Source: Ambrosia x helenae (Eukaryota; Streptophyta; Magnoliopsida; Asterales; Asteraceae). Taken from it: a stretch of DNA of 64,000 nucleotides. Made by a program: the position numbers and the translations under genes. The notes beneath the pieces were generated by a model, which had not been told where the DNA came from, did not search any database, and worked only from the letters and a program-made list of their open reading frames with translations. The stretch is taken from NCBI GenBank assembly GCA_030844895.1, contig CM061233.1:29198310-29262309 (forward strand), written 5' to 3'. The first letter of the stretch is position 1, and every line of letters begins with the position of its first letter. Below, in pieces: positions 11,591 through 23,356 of this stretch.

Positions 11591-14500
11591 TGTAGGAATA
11601 AATACTTGTCGTCGAAATATTATATTTCCGACTTCTCAAAATATATATTTTGTTATTTCCTAAGTTTCCAACAATATGTTTTCTTGAAACTAATCAACCT
11701 TCAATTTCTACATATTTTACTTGGAAACTTTATAAATAACATTTTTATTTTCAAAGCAATACTTGATTATTTATAACAAAATATCCCAACACTTTTGTAT
11801 TCCCATATATACGAAAGTGTTCATTTTTACACAAAATTTTACCAAGTCTTCAAGTTACCAAATTTTTATAAAAACCTTTGTTTTTGTATTTTTCAACATA
11901 TTTGGTAATCTATATTTTATAAAACCTTATTTTATAAAAATACATTTTTGTAAGTTAATAACTTTTTACAAAATAACTTTGGAAAGTTAACATCTTCCAT
12001 CTTTAACACCTAACTTTCCAAAGTAATATTTTTAGATCTAAGTTTCTAAAATGTGATTTTATACCCCTTAACTTTTAAAGTTACAAAATAATACCTTTAA
12101 CTTTCAAAAAGTTACTTTTTCTACCTAAATCTTTCAAAAGTGACAATTTTACACTAAACTAGTAAACCTGTTTTTATCAACTTTGTCAATATAACTTATT
12201 ATTATGTTCTAACACTAATAATAGTCCAATATAGTCTTATTAAGGTTGATAATATGTGGATTTGGTGTGTTAAGTCCATAATGTCCAATATGTCGATTTT
12301 TAATGTTTCAAAGTTAGTGTCTTTAAAGATGTAGTTTTTATATCTTGTAACATTTTTAAGTTCCATCATATTATTATGTTTTAGATTGTTATATTATGAT
12401 TATTAAAGCCACTTTTAAGCATGTTCAGGTTATTTTTATAAAAACTACACAAAACACCTTCCAACACATGTGTATGTGAACCTATAAAAACTATAAAACA
12501 CTAACATTTTTCTAGAAAACTTTTGGCCATTATATTATTTTTATAAATCCATGTTAAACTTGTAAATACATATATTATCTTATGATCAAAACCCTTGTTA
12601 GATATTATGTTAGAATCTTTAACGTATATATAAGATTTTAGTTTACTTTTGAACTTATAAAAACAATAACAACCATCCTACATCTCACGACCTATGTCAA
12701 CATTGTTACACATCCATTTTAGTCATGCACAATATATATTTTATTATGTGAAAGTTTATTATCCTAACCCATATACAACTTGCTTCCAACACATGCTAAA
12801 AAACATATATACATAAACAAGAAGCAAAAATAACAAACTTACAACTAGCACAAGGCTAGGGAAGACTCAAAACTCAAGTGGAAATGAGGTTTAAGTGTAT
12901 CTTCCAATGATTAAGCTCCAAGTTTCTTGTACACACAAATTTAGGGAATGGAATGGAATTAATATGTGAAGTGTTTGATGAAAAATAAGGTGGAATGGTG
13001 TGGTTTGATGTTTGGCCGTAAGTTTTAAGGTGGAACATGAAAGTGATTTTTTTTAAATGTTTTGATGAAAACAAAGTGTGGTGGTATGGAATTGATTTTG
13101 GCCGTAGGTTTTTCGAGAGGTAAGGAGTGTTTGTGTGTTGTTTTGGAGGTGACAATATGCATGGATCCATATTTTATAAAAGGTTTGATTTGTACTTGTA
13201 TTTAGACAAAAGCAAAGCATGCTTTAGCATCATGATTTTGCCAAGGTTAACAAGTAACTTATGGTGGCTTGTGTAAGATTAGGGTGGCCGGCCCTTTTTG
13301 TGTTTGGTGGGGCCCGGGTTTTAATCGCGCGTTTATTACGAGCTACTCCGGACATATAATTTACTCTCAATTACCCTTAAACATAATTTATTTTAGGCAT
13401 TGGTAAGTTATTTAGGCTTTTGTTGGGTGAATTTATAAGTTTCACGTGTATCGGGTGCGGTACGCGAACTTTATTCATTATCGAGAGATTTGTGTTTGAA
13501 ATTTCCTCATATGGTTTTGGAGTTCCAAAACACATAATATTTCATGGAAACTCCTTTTATTTCATATTCCGGGTGTTCGGGATTGTTTTGGGTTAATTAA
13601 TAGTTATCGGGTAATCACCAACGCCCGTTCCGGACAAGTTTATTTGCACGCGATTTCGTCGTGCTTCAACATTAAACATGTGCATTCCTATGCATCTTAT
13701 AGGGAATTTGCTGTTCTCTAAGGCTTAGTTAAAATAATTTAACACGAAATTGCACTTAATTATGTTAATTATGCAAAATTAATTAGTACGGAATTACCTT
13801 AATTTTGCCGTTTGTCACAGCTTTAGGCTATTTTTTTTTTTTAAATAAACTTGTTTTAATTCGTTATAAATATTTGTTATTGATTAAAAAATATTTTTAA
13901 TTCATTTTTAATTCTTTTAATTGTTTCCAATTAAAAAAAATCGTTTGATGTGTTTCGGTTCGTTTATTGCTCGTTTGTGTCTTTCGGTAGAAACATCCGA
14001 GTTTGTACAACTTTCATAAATCATTGTACGTGGTGCTCGGACTATACAGTCGATACCCAAATTTTTTTCAAAATACAATTTTTGCATGTCTAATCGACAT
14101 GCTGGACTTCCGGGCTTTGTTTGACGGGTTTTAGAATGTTTAATTGATCATTGGTGGTTTTCAGAAGTCACATCTGATCAACTAAACATACCAAAACGCG
14201 GAAAACAGAGTCCAGAAGTTCATGATATAAATTAGACATGCAAAATATTTTGTTCTAAAGAATTATAAAAAACATTAAAGAAGGACTTGTGTTATTTCTT
14301 TTAAAACAAGAAGTTAAAACCAACAAGAGGAACCATTGTTTGATTATACTCGTGTTCAGCCTTTAAACTTCGTTTGCCTTTGGATCGGTAGTCTGTGTAA
14401 TATGTGTATTTGGGTCTTTTATTGTTTGATACTGCATTTGATTTTATTATTGTTATTTTATTTATTTTTTAGAAGTAAATTAAATCTTGTCATATATTTA

Positions 14501-14686
14501 TTGAATAAATTTTATGTACTAATTTTCGATTCTTGATAGTTTCATAAATCGTCTGTCAAATCATAACCATCATCATCATTACACCCTCAAAACAGATACA
14601 ACATTCATCACAATCATTGCTCTAACATAACTTGCACCGGCTTGAGATATGAGTTTGATTAGCCTAAATCTCTCTGATCTATGGTA
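10735..14686. other. AT-rich intergenic DNA without a recognisable gene
   Basis: No reading frame with domain features was found. A (TC)n microsatellite spans about 11337-11388 and a (TA)n run about 11555-11590. A better-balanced block at about 13290-13823 ends in TGTCACA and resembles LTR sequence, but I found no matching start or duplication. The open frame at 12874-13170 (minus) is low complexity (His/Thr/Ser/Pro) and probably chance. Confidence 0.5.
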
Positions 14687-14691
14687 TCCAC

Positions 14692-17600
14692 TGTCACACC
14701 CCGACTTTTCCCTCGTCGGTTGCGACGTTTGGTGCCTTTGCCAGCGCAGCGGAAAGTTGCATCTAAGACTCTTATTTCCTGAACGCCATTGCTAACCCTC
14801 TAGGATCCCCGATCCCAATACGTCGACTACTCCAACCGTGCCGTTACCAAAGTTTAAACCTGAAAGACATACTTAAAAAGTCAACATAAAGCTGGTGAGT
14901 TCATAAGTTTTCTTTTATAATAGAGTTGTTGTAAGTTCGGAAAGATCATATCTGTTACTACTATGTTATGAGAACGTTAGCTAGACGTTAAGTGTTTTTA
15001 CTACTACGGTTGGGAACCCATTACTAAACCGGTATAAGTGTTGAAGCCAGCCCAGACGGACGGGATTACCGATGCCTCGGTAACCCCCAAAGTGTTAGAG
15101 ACAATATGCACCCGCCCGGCTCCCAGCCGTCGGGTGGGGTTTGTAAGGCCCAATAGATCTATCCACATTTCCCTCGTTGTGCATCCCCGCACATTCATGG
15201 TTTCCCCCTGGGACTTTCCGTAAAAGCCGTATAGTAACATAAAGTGCCCATAGTATAACATGATCTTTAAAACAATGTAAGTAGTACGCATGTTTCTTCC
15301 CCGAATGTAAAACCAGTAAAAGCAGGGTCGTGACACTCACGCACCCATTTCATTTTTCAAAACTTGTTCGTTTGGAATTCCTCGGGTTTTCATAAAAGAT
15401 GCATGTCTTCCACCCCGAAAACATTTATAAAACGGTAAAAAGTGGGGTCATGAACTCACCTTAATTTCCATGCTAAGCTAGCAAACAAGCCCGAAGCTCT
15501 GACCGACTTCCTCGTGCCCTATTACAACAAAGGACACCTTAAAGTCTAACACATATAAACCTAGCCTATTATCCGGCAAAAGGTAGTTTATCCAACTATC
15601 TAGACTCGTGTGTATAACTCGAGTACTAATATGCTTTAACTCGACGAACCGATCGTGACTTATCTTACTTATGCGTTAACACACGACATAGTACCCAAGT
15701 TGCGCACTTGTCACTATTCGTGTGCACACCACGTTGGACTATATTATGAAACGTATAACTTATCCCGAGCCGTAGCTCGTCTCATAATTATATTTTAGGA
15801 AAATATTCTTTAATGAAAATATACGTATAGTTATTTAAAATCGATTAATATCAATATCGCTTCTCTTCCCAATCCATGTCTTTAAAGGTTTCGAACATAA
15901 ATTTTTGTATAATTCTTTCTCAAATAAGCCGAGCGTTTTGTAATTCAAAATCATTTAAAAGGTAATGTTTTAGTTACTAAAATCTTTGAAGATCGACACA
16001 ATTGACGCTTAGTAAATAATATGTATTTGTTTTGGAAATATTGTTCGACGTTTTTCTTTAAATGTTGCAAGAAATCATTTGTCGAAAACCCTTTTACGAT
16101 ATTGTAGAAAACTACATTTGTCAAAATACTCGGAGGTTGTTTATAATGAAATATGCAACAAATATCGCCTTCGTTTACGCTTATAAATTTTATAAAATTT
16201 CGGCAGAGTTTCCTCTGTTTTTGTACAAACCAGGCGACACAAGTCGCCTACTTTGTTTATCCGCAATTCCAATTCAAACGAGACTTATACGTTTTGACGC
16301 TTTTATATAAACTACACTTATTTGTATAAAGACACGACGATATATATATATATATATATAGTCCAACTAATTTAGTCCAATATCGATTTTATAAGTCACG
16401 CCCTTTAGTCACTATTACCGGTCGTCCGATATAATATGTAGTTAACATTTATTATTATTATTCGGTTCGTTCGCGAGTCAAAACTATTTCGTTCGAATCA
16501 ATATATTTATAAATATTTATAATATCCACAATAATAATAACGAACACGAATTAAAGTATACCGATTTGTACGCGCGTAAACCGGAGCCAACTCGAACCGA
16601 ACCAGATCTGACCCGTTGACCAAGTTTGACCAAGCCCGAACACGAACCCAAAACCAAATCTGACCCGATTTGACAAGACCCGTAACAGACCCATCTTGAC
16701 CCGAGCCGACCCATCGGACCTGAGCCGGAGCCAACCCAGCCGAGCCATCACCCCCGACAACCACCACCATGGCCGGACACCACCTGAACTCACCAAATAA
16801 CAACCTGACCAGCCCCAATCGGACCAAACCCGAGCCAAATCAAGCCACCACGCCACCTCCTGAACCGGACCACCACTAATCAGCCCCAAACATCACCTAA
16901 CACCACCAATCGGACCACCACACCTCCACCGCCCTTGCCCCCTTGAACCACCATCATCACAGCCCTATTTGGGCTTAAAGAACCCGCTGTCGCCGCCACC
17001 TGTAGCCCGGCCTGAACCCGACCCCATCCCCTTCGTTTCTGCTTGTTCTTGGGCCAAAAATCACCGCCGCCGCCTTCATCTTGAACCACACAACCATTCC
17101 CGTCGGATCTGTTAAGAAGGGCCACCAACACAACCCCTTTCGGGTCTGAAACCACGCGTCGCCACCACCATAAGAAGGGTGGTGGCCGGCCGCCGCTGCA
17201 CAGAGGGAGGAGGAAGAGAGAGATGCGAGGAGGGAGTGGTAGGGAGAGAGAGAGAGACCTGCGAGAGAGAGGGAGAGAGATGCGAGGTGAGAGAGAGAGA
17301 GGTTGCAGAGATCTTGGGGGGGGGGGTATGGCTGCGGGAAAATGAAGAAGAAGAAGGAGTGTTCTTCCTTTTATAGTTAGGGTTAGGGTTTAGTAGGTAG
17401 ATACCGCGTATCGAACCCGTATTAACACAAAATGCCTCGGTTTCTATTCTAGGCCCGATAACTAATTATAAAAAGTAGTCGGTTTTGTTTGAAATACAAA
17501 ACCGAGCATAAATATAAATATCTTCGATGTCCGACGCGTGTTTTCAGAACACGCGTTTAAATCGCGTTAATTTAACCGGTCGCAATTTCGATTGTAAAAA

Positions 17601-17708
17601 ACGGTCAGTAAACTGCCGAAACTCAATAATTAACAATATTTAAAATAAATATTCAATTTTAATCATAAAAATCACGTTGGTGTAGATCGAAAGTTGCCGG
17701 GTGTCACA
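14692..17708 (-). mobile_element. Solo LTR, family 1 copy A (TSD TCCAC)
   Basis: The segment begins TGTCACACC and ends GGTGTCACA, flanked by TCCAC at 14687-14691 and 17709-17713. No second LTR or internal region is present, so it is a solo LTR left by recombination between two LTRs. Its block around 15000-15330 (ACCATTACTAA..., CCCGCACATTCATGG) matches 26670-26930 in the second solo LTR. A TATA-like CTATAAAAGG on the minus strand (about 17368-17377) suggests minus orientation. Bases 16580-17160 are rich in GACCCGAGCC-type and CCACCA repeats. A (GA)n run lies at 17213-17310. Confidence 0.9.
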
Positions 17709-17713
17709 TCCAC

Positions 17714-18790
17714 GAACCGTAGCAACAAAGAGATCTACAATTCAAACATGGAGCTAAACGATATCCTAATATTAGACGTTCGGGTATGATAAACACAAAA
17801 CTTATTCTTAAAAAACAAAACAAAATTGGAACCTTAAATCGTACCGTGATATATAGAGAGACCTATTAGGAGTGCCGTGGAGGAAGATCGTCAGTTTGTT
17901 GTAGTCGATGATGGCGCAGAGCTTAGCGGGAAGTTGAAATTTTGAATGATGTTCATCGGTTTGCTCTCTGTATACTAATTACATTATTATTATTATTTAC
18001 ATTATTATTATATTTGCAACACACACCTTCAACCCATTCCTCGTAAATCCCTTACAAAGCACAAGGATGAAGTCGTGGAAAAACCCACTAAAAAGCCCTA
18101 AAATTTGGGACCCTAACACGCACGAGACAAATGTTGCAACATGAGTTAGACCAAGATGACACACAAAGTTTTAGACTCCAAGCGGATCCCTTGATTGCCA
18201 ACTCACCTCCCGTAGAACATAGGCTTCTACAAAGTTTGATCAATTCGCCTCTTTCACTTATTTAATAAAATTTAACGTGCATACCGCATTCGAAGATCAA
18301 AGTCTTCACACTTTAGTAACATTTCAGACTAAGTGAGATTCGAAAACAACAACATTCTCTCTCAAACCTTTCTAAAAGTACAAAAAACTAGAACAACATT
18401 AACAACTAACAAATATTGTAGAACAAAAGAAGAAAGTGTTCCTCTCTGTTACCAAGCATGTCAAGAAATGATAATTTTCAAATATTACAGATCAAGGTTT
18501 TCATTAGTACTTAACAGTGGTGAACAGTTGTTAGGATTTGAATTCTTAGAGATGATAATGGATAACGAAGATCAATGTTGTATATTTCCCGGAAGTAATG
18601 AATAAAGAAAATAAATAAACACTTTTAGAATTATTAATCATAGTTTAAGTAGGGTTATTACTTTGTTTTTAAATTTTTTATAAATATTTTTAAATTTTTT
18701 TTACAATAATTAAATAAATAAATAATAATGTTTTGTCACTGTTTGTATAATTCTTATAATATTTTTTTGTAGTTAGCTCGTGAAATTAAA
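17714..18790. other. AT-rich spacer, nothing recognisable
   Basis: No gene, TIR or duplication found. The 90-codon open frame at 18333-18605 (plus) lacks any domain character and is treated as chance. Confidence 0.4.
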
Positions 18791-18795
18791 TGTAG

Positions 18796-18965
18796 AGATA
18801 GATCGGTTTTCACAGCTTCCTGAATCTATTGTTCATCATATACTCTCTTTTATTAATAATATCTTGCAGACATTGTTCGAATGAGCGTACTCTCTAAGAC
18901 CTGGTTTCGCCTTACCGTGTCTTTCCCCTTTCTAGATTTCAATATCGATATTTTATTAAATAAAT
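18796..18965 (+). pseudogene. F-box (FBD/LRR-type) gene relic
   Basis: Translation gives DRFSQLPESIVHHILSFI in one frame and, after a frame change near 18860, DIVRMSVLSKTWFRLTVSFP in another. These match the F-box motif (LPDxIxxxILSF) and the following VLSKxWRxL block of plant F-box/FBD proteins, which recruit substrates to SCF ubiquitin ligases. Only the first about 55 residues remain; downstream is AT-rich with no LRR or FBD domain. It is a truncated, frameshifted fragment. Confidence 0.7.
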
Positions 18966-20158
18966 AAAAATATTAAAAAATACACTTCAAAACATCAAAA
19001 AACAACCCAAATTAAACCTCTGATCCAAGGCGTCTCGCTTTGGCCATAGCGAGACGCTTTGGATAAAAAAAAATCAGTTTTACCTGCAACCTCGTAACCA
19101 CCTCTTTTGATTTAACCTGAAGCGCCTCGCTTTTACCGTACCTATTCTGAGGGTGCTGGTATTTTTATAAAATTAAACGTAACATTTTTTATTTATCTAA
19201 GAGTTTTAAAGTTTACTTCAAAACCATTTCCGTTGATATTTATAACTGCAAATTGAAAATCACATTTTTAATGTTACATGCACCTTTTTTTAGAATAAAA
19301 AAAGTGTTTGCTTAAGTTATTAATATGGTAGCCATTAGACTTATCTCCATATATGCCCTTTGATGCATCCGTTAACTAGACATCTTGCTCCGCCATTTTC
19401 TTCCTCCATAACAAATATTTTAGGTTTGTCTAAACAACAAAGAGTATGCATTACTGGTTCATAGCAACCAATTACCATAATTAACCGCTAACCAAGTAAC
19501 CATTTTAACCACTAAACTGCACTGTCTTTCACGAAGCATATGTCGTTTTACCGAAAAACACTCTCATGGTTCGCAGCCTACAAAGAACAAACTTAGTTTG
19601 TTCCATTTTGGGCCAATTTTTAAAGTTTTGATAGCATCATCTAAATACTTAAATCTGAAAGTACAGATTATCTAACTTCCTTGCTTTGTCATCAATCAAC
19701 CAAAGGTGGCTTGTTACATGTCGTCTAATGATTTGATTTTTATTATCTGGTTTTCTTCTGCATAGAAATAAAAGCAAAATAGAGTTTTTCTTTTGTCTGA
19801 GTCTAAGTCTAACCGGTGGCGAAGCTTAATATCAAATCAGCATGAGGCGGACTCAATTTTTTCGTGTCGGTAGGGTCCGGAAGATCAAATCGGTGGGGGC
19901 GGACTAAATCCATATATAAATTATCTACAAAAATCGCAAACTTCCACCAATGAGCCAAAAACCCCCTGGCCCTCACTAACCTTCGCCACTGTGTCTAACT
20001 ACGTTTCATGTGCACATGAATTCGAGTTTGCATGCAATACATGTTATGCCACACCTTTGACAGTTGACACATTCGCTAGGGGCAGCGGTTTTCTTTCTTT
20101 TCTACTTTTCCTTATTTTTTTTACAGCCACTAGGGGCATTAGTAAAGGGTAGACGTAT
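18966..20158. other. AT-rich spacer with one short hairpin
   Basis: The only structure seen is an inverted repeat at 19025-19062: GCGTCTCGCT and AGCGAGACGC pair perfectly around an 8-base loop, with CCAA/TTGG extending the stem. AGCGCCTCGCT-like sequence recurs near 19120. No coding potential noted. Confidence 0.45.
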
Positions 20159-20173
20159 AGAAATGATCATATC

Positions 20174-20409
20174 GCCAATGATCTCCAGCCCAGCTGGTTT
20201 GAGGTAGGGTGGGTTTTCCCTTAGGGGTTCCCATCCTGGGGGGAGGTCACAGGTTCGATCCATGCACACCACAAAAAAATTCCCCGTGACGGTTTGAGCT
20301 TAGGCAAGGAGGACACCGGTGCGTGGGTAAGGATTCGAACTTGAGACCAATAGGTTAGGGTTGTATAAGGATTTCCATTGATCTAAACCTTTCAAAGAAA
20401 AAAAAAAAA
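20174..20409 (+). mobile_element. SINE with 15-bp target duplication and poly(A) tail
   Basis: The 236-bp insert is flanked by AGAAATGATCATATC at 20159-20173 and 20410-20424. It has Pol III-type boxes near the left end (A-like AGCCCAGCTGGTT about 20187-20199; B box GGTTCGATCC about 20252-20261), a tRNA-unrelated body and an A-rich tail. These are the hallmarks of a tRNA-derived SINE inserted by LINE machinery. The duplication is perfect, so the insertion is fairly young. Confidence 0.92.
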
Positions 20410-20674
20410 AGAAATGATCATATCATTTATTATGAGTATTAGTAAGTTGAATGGTTTTGTTTGATGACACAAACACATGCCGCTCATTTATTAGGTTGCT
20501 TACAACTCACTCGCGTACCAAATTCAGTCTAAGGTGGGTGTATTTAGATGGATTTTGAATGTGGTCTTTGTTGTCTATTATTCCTTTTGTCATTAAAAAT
20601 AACGTACATTGATTTGAATACGCTTGATATACGGCTTACTTTTATGATATCAAAAACTGATGGTATTTAAGAAA

Positions 20675-20825
20675 ATACAACACCAATGTGGGGCGCACTA
20701 GCCCACTTGGTAGAAGCATTTGCCTCTTAGACGGAGGTCTCAAGTTCAAATCCTGGCGGCAATGGTGTGTAATTTATAATTTTGGGTGTAAGAATATAGT
20801 AGATATAACATTTGCCGTTAAAAAA
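20675..20825 (+). mobile_element. Short SINE with 11-bp target duplication
   Basis: The 151-bp insert lies between TATTTAAGAAA at 20664-20674 and 20826-20836. It has A box TAGCCCACTTGGT (20699-20711) and B box AGTTCAAATCC (about 20743-20753), and ends in a short A run. It is a different SINE family from the copy 250 bases upstream. Confidence 0.88.
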
Positions 20826-20836
20826 TATTTAAGAAA

Positions 20837-22174
20837 CTAGAAAACTCATCAAGTGAAGTCGTGTGCAACATTTCATTTAGTGCATATATACTAGCAATTG
20901 AGCCTGCACTGCGCCGCGGGGCTTGCTGGGACTTGACATGCATGACCGGTATGTGTAAGTAATCCAACCAATACGGATTATTGAATGGTAAACGTATTAT
21001 TAAATGAAACCTAAAATAAAAATATTAAATTAAATTAATTAATAAATATTGAATATTACGTGGCATGTTCGATCCCGAAATTGTGTTAACCTGAACCTGT
21101 TTTGACTCGAACCAAAATAACCCCTTTTATGCGACCTATTCTGGAGAGACATGCTGCTCGACCAGACACGACCAATACATGTTATTGATGTGCCAAAAAA
21201 CTTTGATGTTAATTAAAAGCTTTCATTTGTTAGGGATGATTATTTTCTAACACTTATATCAAGGTTTTGAATTTATAAAAGTGATGATTATTTCAACTAT
21301 ACACACTAGGCAGACTACCTGACGATGTAGTATAGTCTAGATAAGAACCAAGTATCGAATTTAAAGACACGGCTTCTCCTACTCAACACTCACCAATTAA
21401 CTAACGGGATTTAAAATAAATATAAAGTGTTTTGGTCAACTTTTATAAAAAAGGAAATAATTGTTTTGAAGTAAAAAAAAAAGGATAAATAGTAGTCTAG
21501 AAAGTTTGCAATCGAAGGTACTTTTTACGTTAGAAAACTAAATATATAAAAAGTAGTAGATATTTAATTATTGATGTGGAAAACATAGGTGAACGACTTT
21601 TTTTTAGAGTTGGAGAAAAGAAATAAAGAAGGGGTGCGTTCTAGCAACTAGATAAGTCATTAGCAGGCTCCCGCAAATGCTAGTTTCCCTATGAAAGTGT
21701 CTTCAGACTGTTGGCCAGTAAACTGATGTTCTCCTAGTCAACTTGGCCCCGATCCTGGTGACACAAGTTGTATAGTTCCTTGAGAAGAATGGGGTATTCT
21801 TTTCTTAGGCAAATCCTGAACCACCTCGAAACCGATCTTTAAGCTCAAGCTTTCTTATATATATTTTAAGAATAAAATGGAAGAAAGTTTCCACTAAATA
21901 TAATGTACCAAAGGATTAATTGTTATATGAAATCCCCATTGGTTAACGATATTGTATAAGTAAAAATTGGTTAAGTCCGTCTTGAATTTATTTATCATTT
22001 TATAGTATTTATAACTTATAAACTTTAACAACTTTTGGCCATTTCCACAATCCAATAGCTGTAAAGAGTACTAATTAAGAAATATTATTTTTTTTTGAAA
22101 GATAATTAAGAAATATTATTGACAACTTAAATATTTAGTGGTTAAATTAAATATAAGTTTGGTTTTAACTTGAT
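20837..22174. other. AT-rich spacer; possible minus-strand Helitron end at 20889
   Basis: ACTAGCA followed by a GC-rich block (GCGCCGCGGGGC) at 20888-20930 resembles the reversed 3' end of the Helitron at 31190-32336, but no 5' end was found. The rest, including 21590-21900, shows no gene. Confidence 0.35.
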
Positions 22175-22177
22175 TGC

Positions 22178-23322
22178 CACTACAAGAAATTGGGATGTTT
22201 TACCCATACATAAATTACCTACACATGTAAATGTGTGGGTAAATACCTACACATGTTATTATATGTGTGGGTAATGGTTGATGATGGCTTTTTCATAATG
22301 ACTAACACTTAATATGTGTTGGTAATGGCTTTTACCCACATTTGGTGTTGGTGGGAAAATTTCCCACAAAAACTTGCAATTAGTTAAATGATACATTACC
22401 TACACATATGAAAAATTTTCGTTATGTGTAGGTAAATTATCTACATATGTGTAAAGAACTTATATATGTGTGAGTAATTGATTATTTTACCAACACATAA
22501 TACATGTAAATAAATATGTAGCTACGCTAAGTAAATAAATTTTTAATTTTATTTTTAAAAAATGATGTGGCAAAATAAATAGCTACACATATTAAAAAAT
22601 TATACAATACATGTGGATATTGTATACATGAGTAAGTAAATAGTTTTTTATTTTAGTTTTCTGGAAATGACGTGACAAAATAAATAGCTACACATACAAA
22701 AAAAATATACAATATTTTTATATATTCGATACATAAGTAAGTAATCAATTTTTATTTTATTGTTTGAATATGACGTGGCAAAATAATTGCCTACACATAT
22801 ATTAAAATGTTATATATGCGTAGATAATGGAAACATATAATTAAGTAAACATTGGTATGCATTTTTTAAGTTATTTCCAACCCGATGCTCTCAAAATTTT
22901 CACCAAATTTATCTTTGCCGCCTCCTTCGTATTCCCGCTGTTAGTTGCATTTTTCGGTACGTTTTATATTAGTTTATCACCCACTTTATACCACATATCA
23001 TGCATTTATCATGTAGCTTAACAATTATTTTGTTCAACGTTTGTTTTGGTAGAATGGAATCTACTTTGGGTTGTTTTTGGTTGATTTTGTAGGTGTGAAG
23101 AATTTAAAGAGGCTATGGCCAGCATTGGCGAGACGAGGCCGCAATTTACTTGGATTTTACTGGCATTGTTCTTAAAAGAAGTTTAGGCTGCAAGTAGCGT
23201 TGAAAGAACTAGAGGGGGCTGGATTGGGACGTTGGAGCGTAAACGAGTAACTTTGGTCAAGTCAAGAACACCCGAGTCGAAAGCACGGAGTTATAATACT
23301 ATATATAATAATAATATATTAA

Positions 23323-23356
<34 letters not shown>

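Noticed and set aside
11593..13823. Third solo LTR ending TGTCACA
   Set aside because: No matching start with a 5-bp duplication was found.
16507..17155. Overlapping open frames on the minus strand in GC-rich DNA
   Set aside because: They come from GACCCGAGCC/CCACCA low-complexity sequence in the solo LTR and have no domain or codon signature.
17374..17395. Telomere-like GTTAGGGTTAGGGTTTAG
   Set aside because: Only about two to three units, lying inside a solo LTR next to its TATA-like box; not an interstitial telomere.
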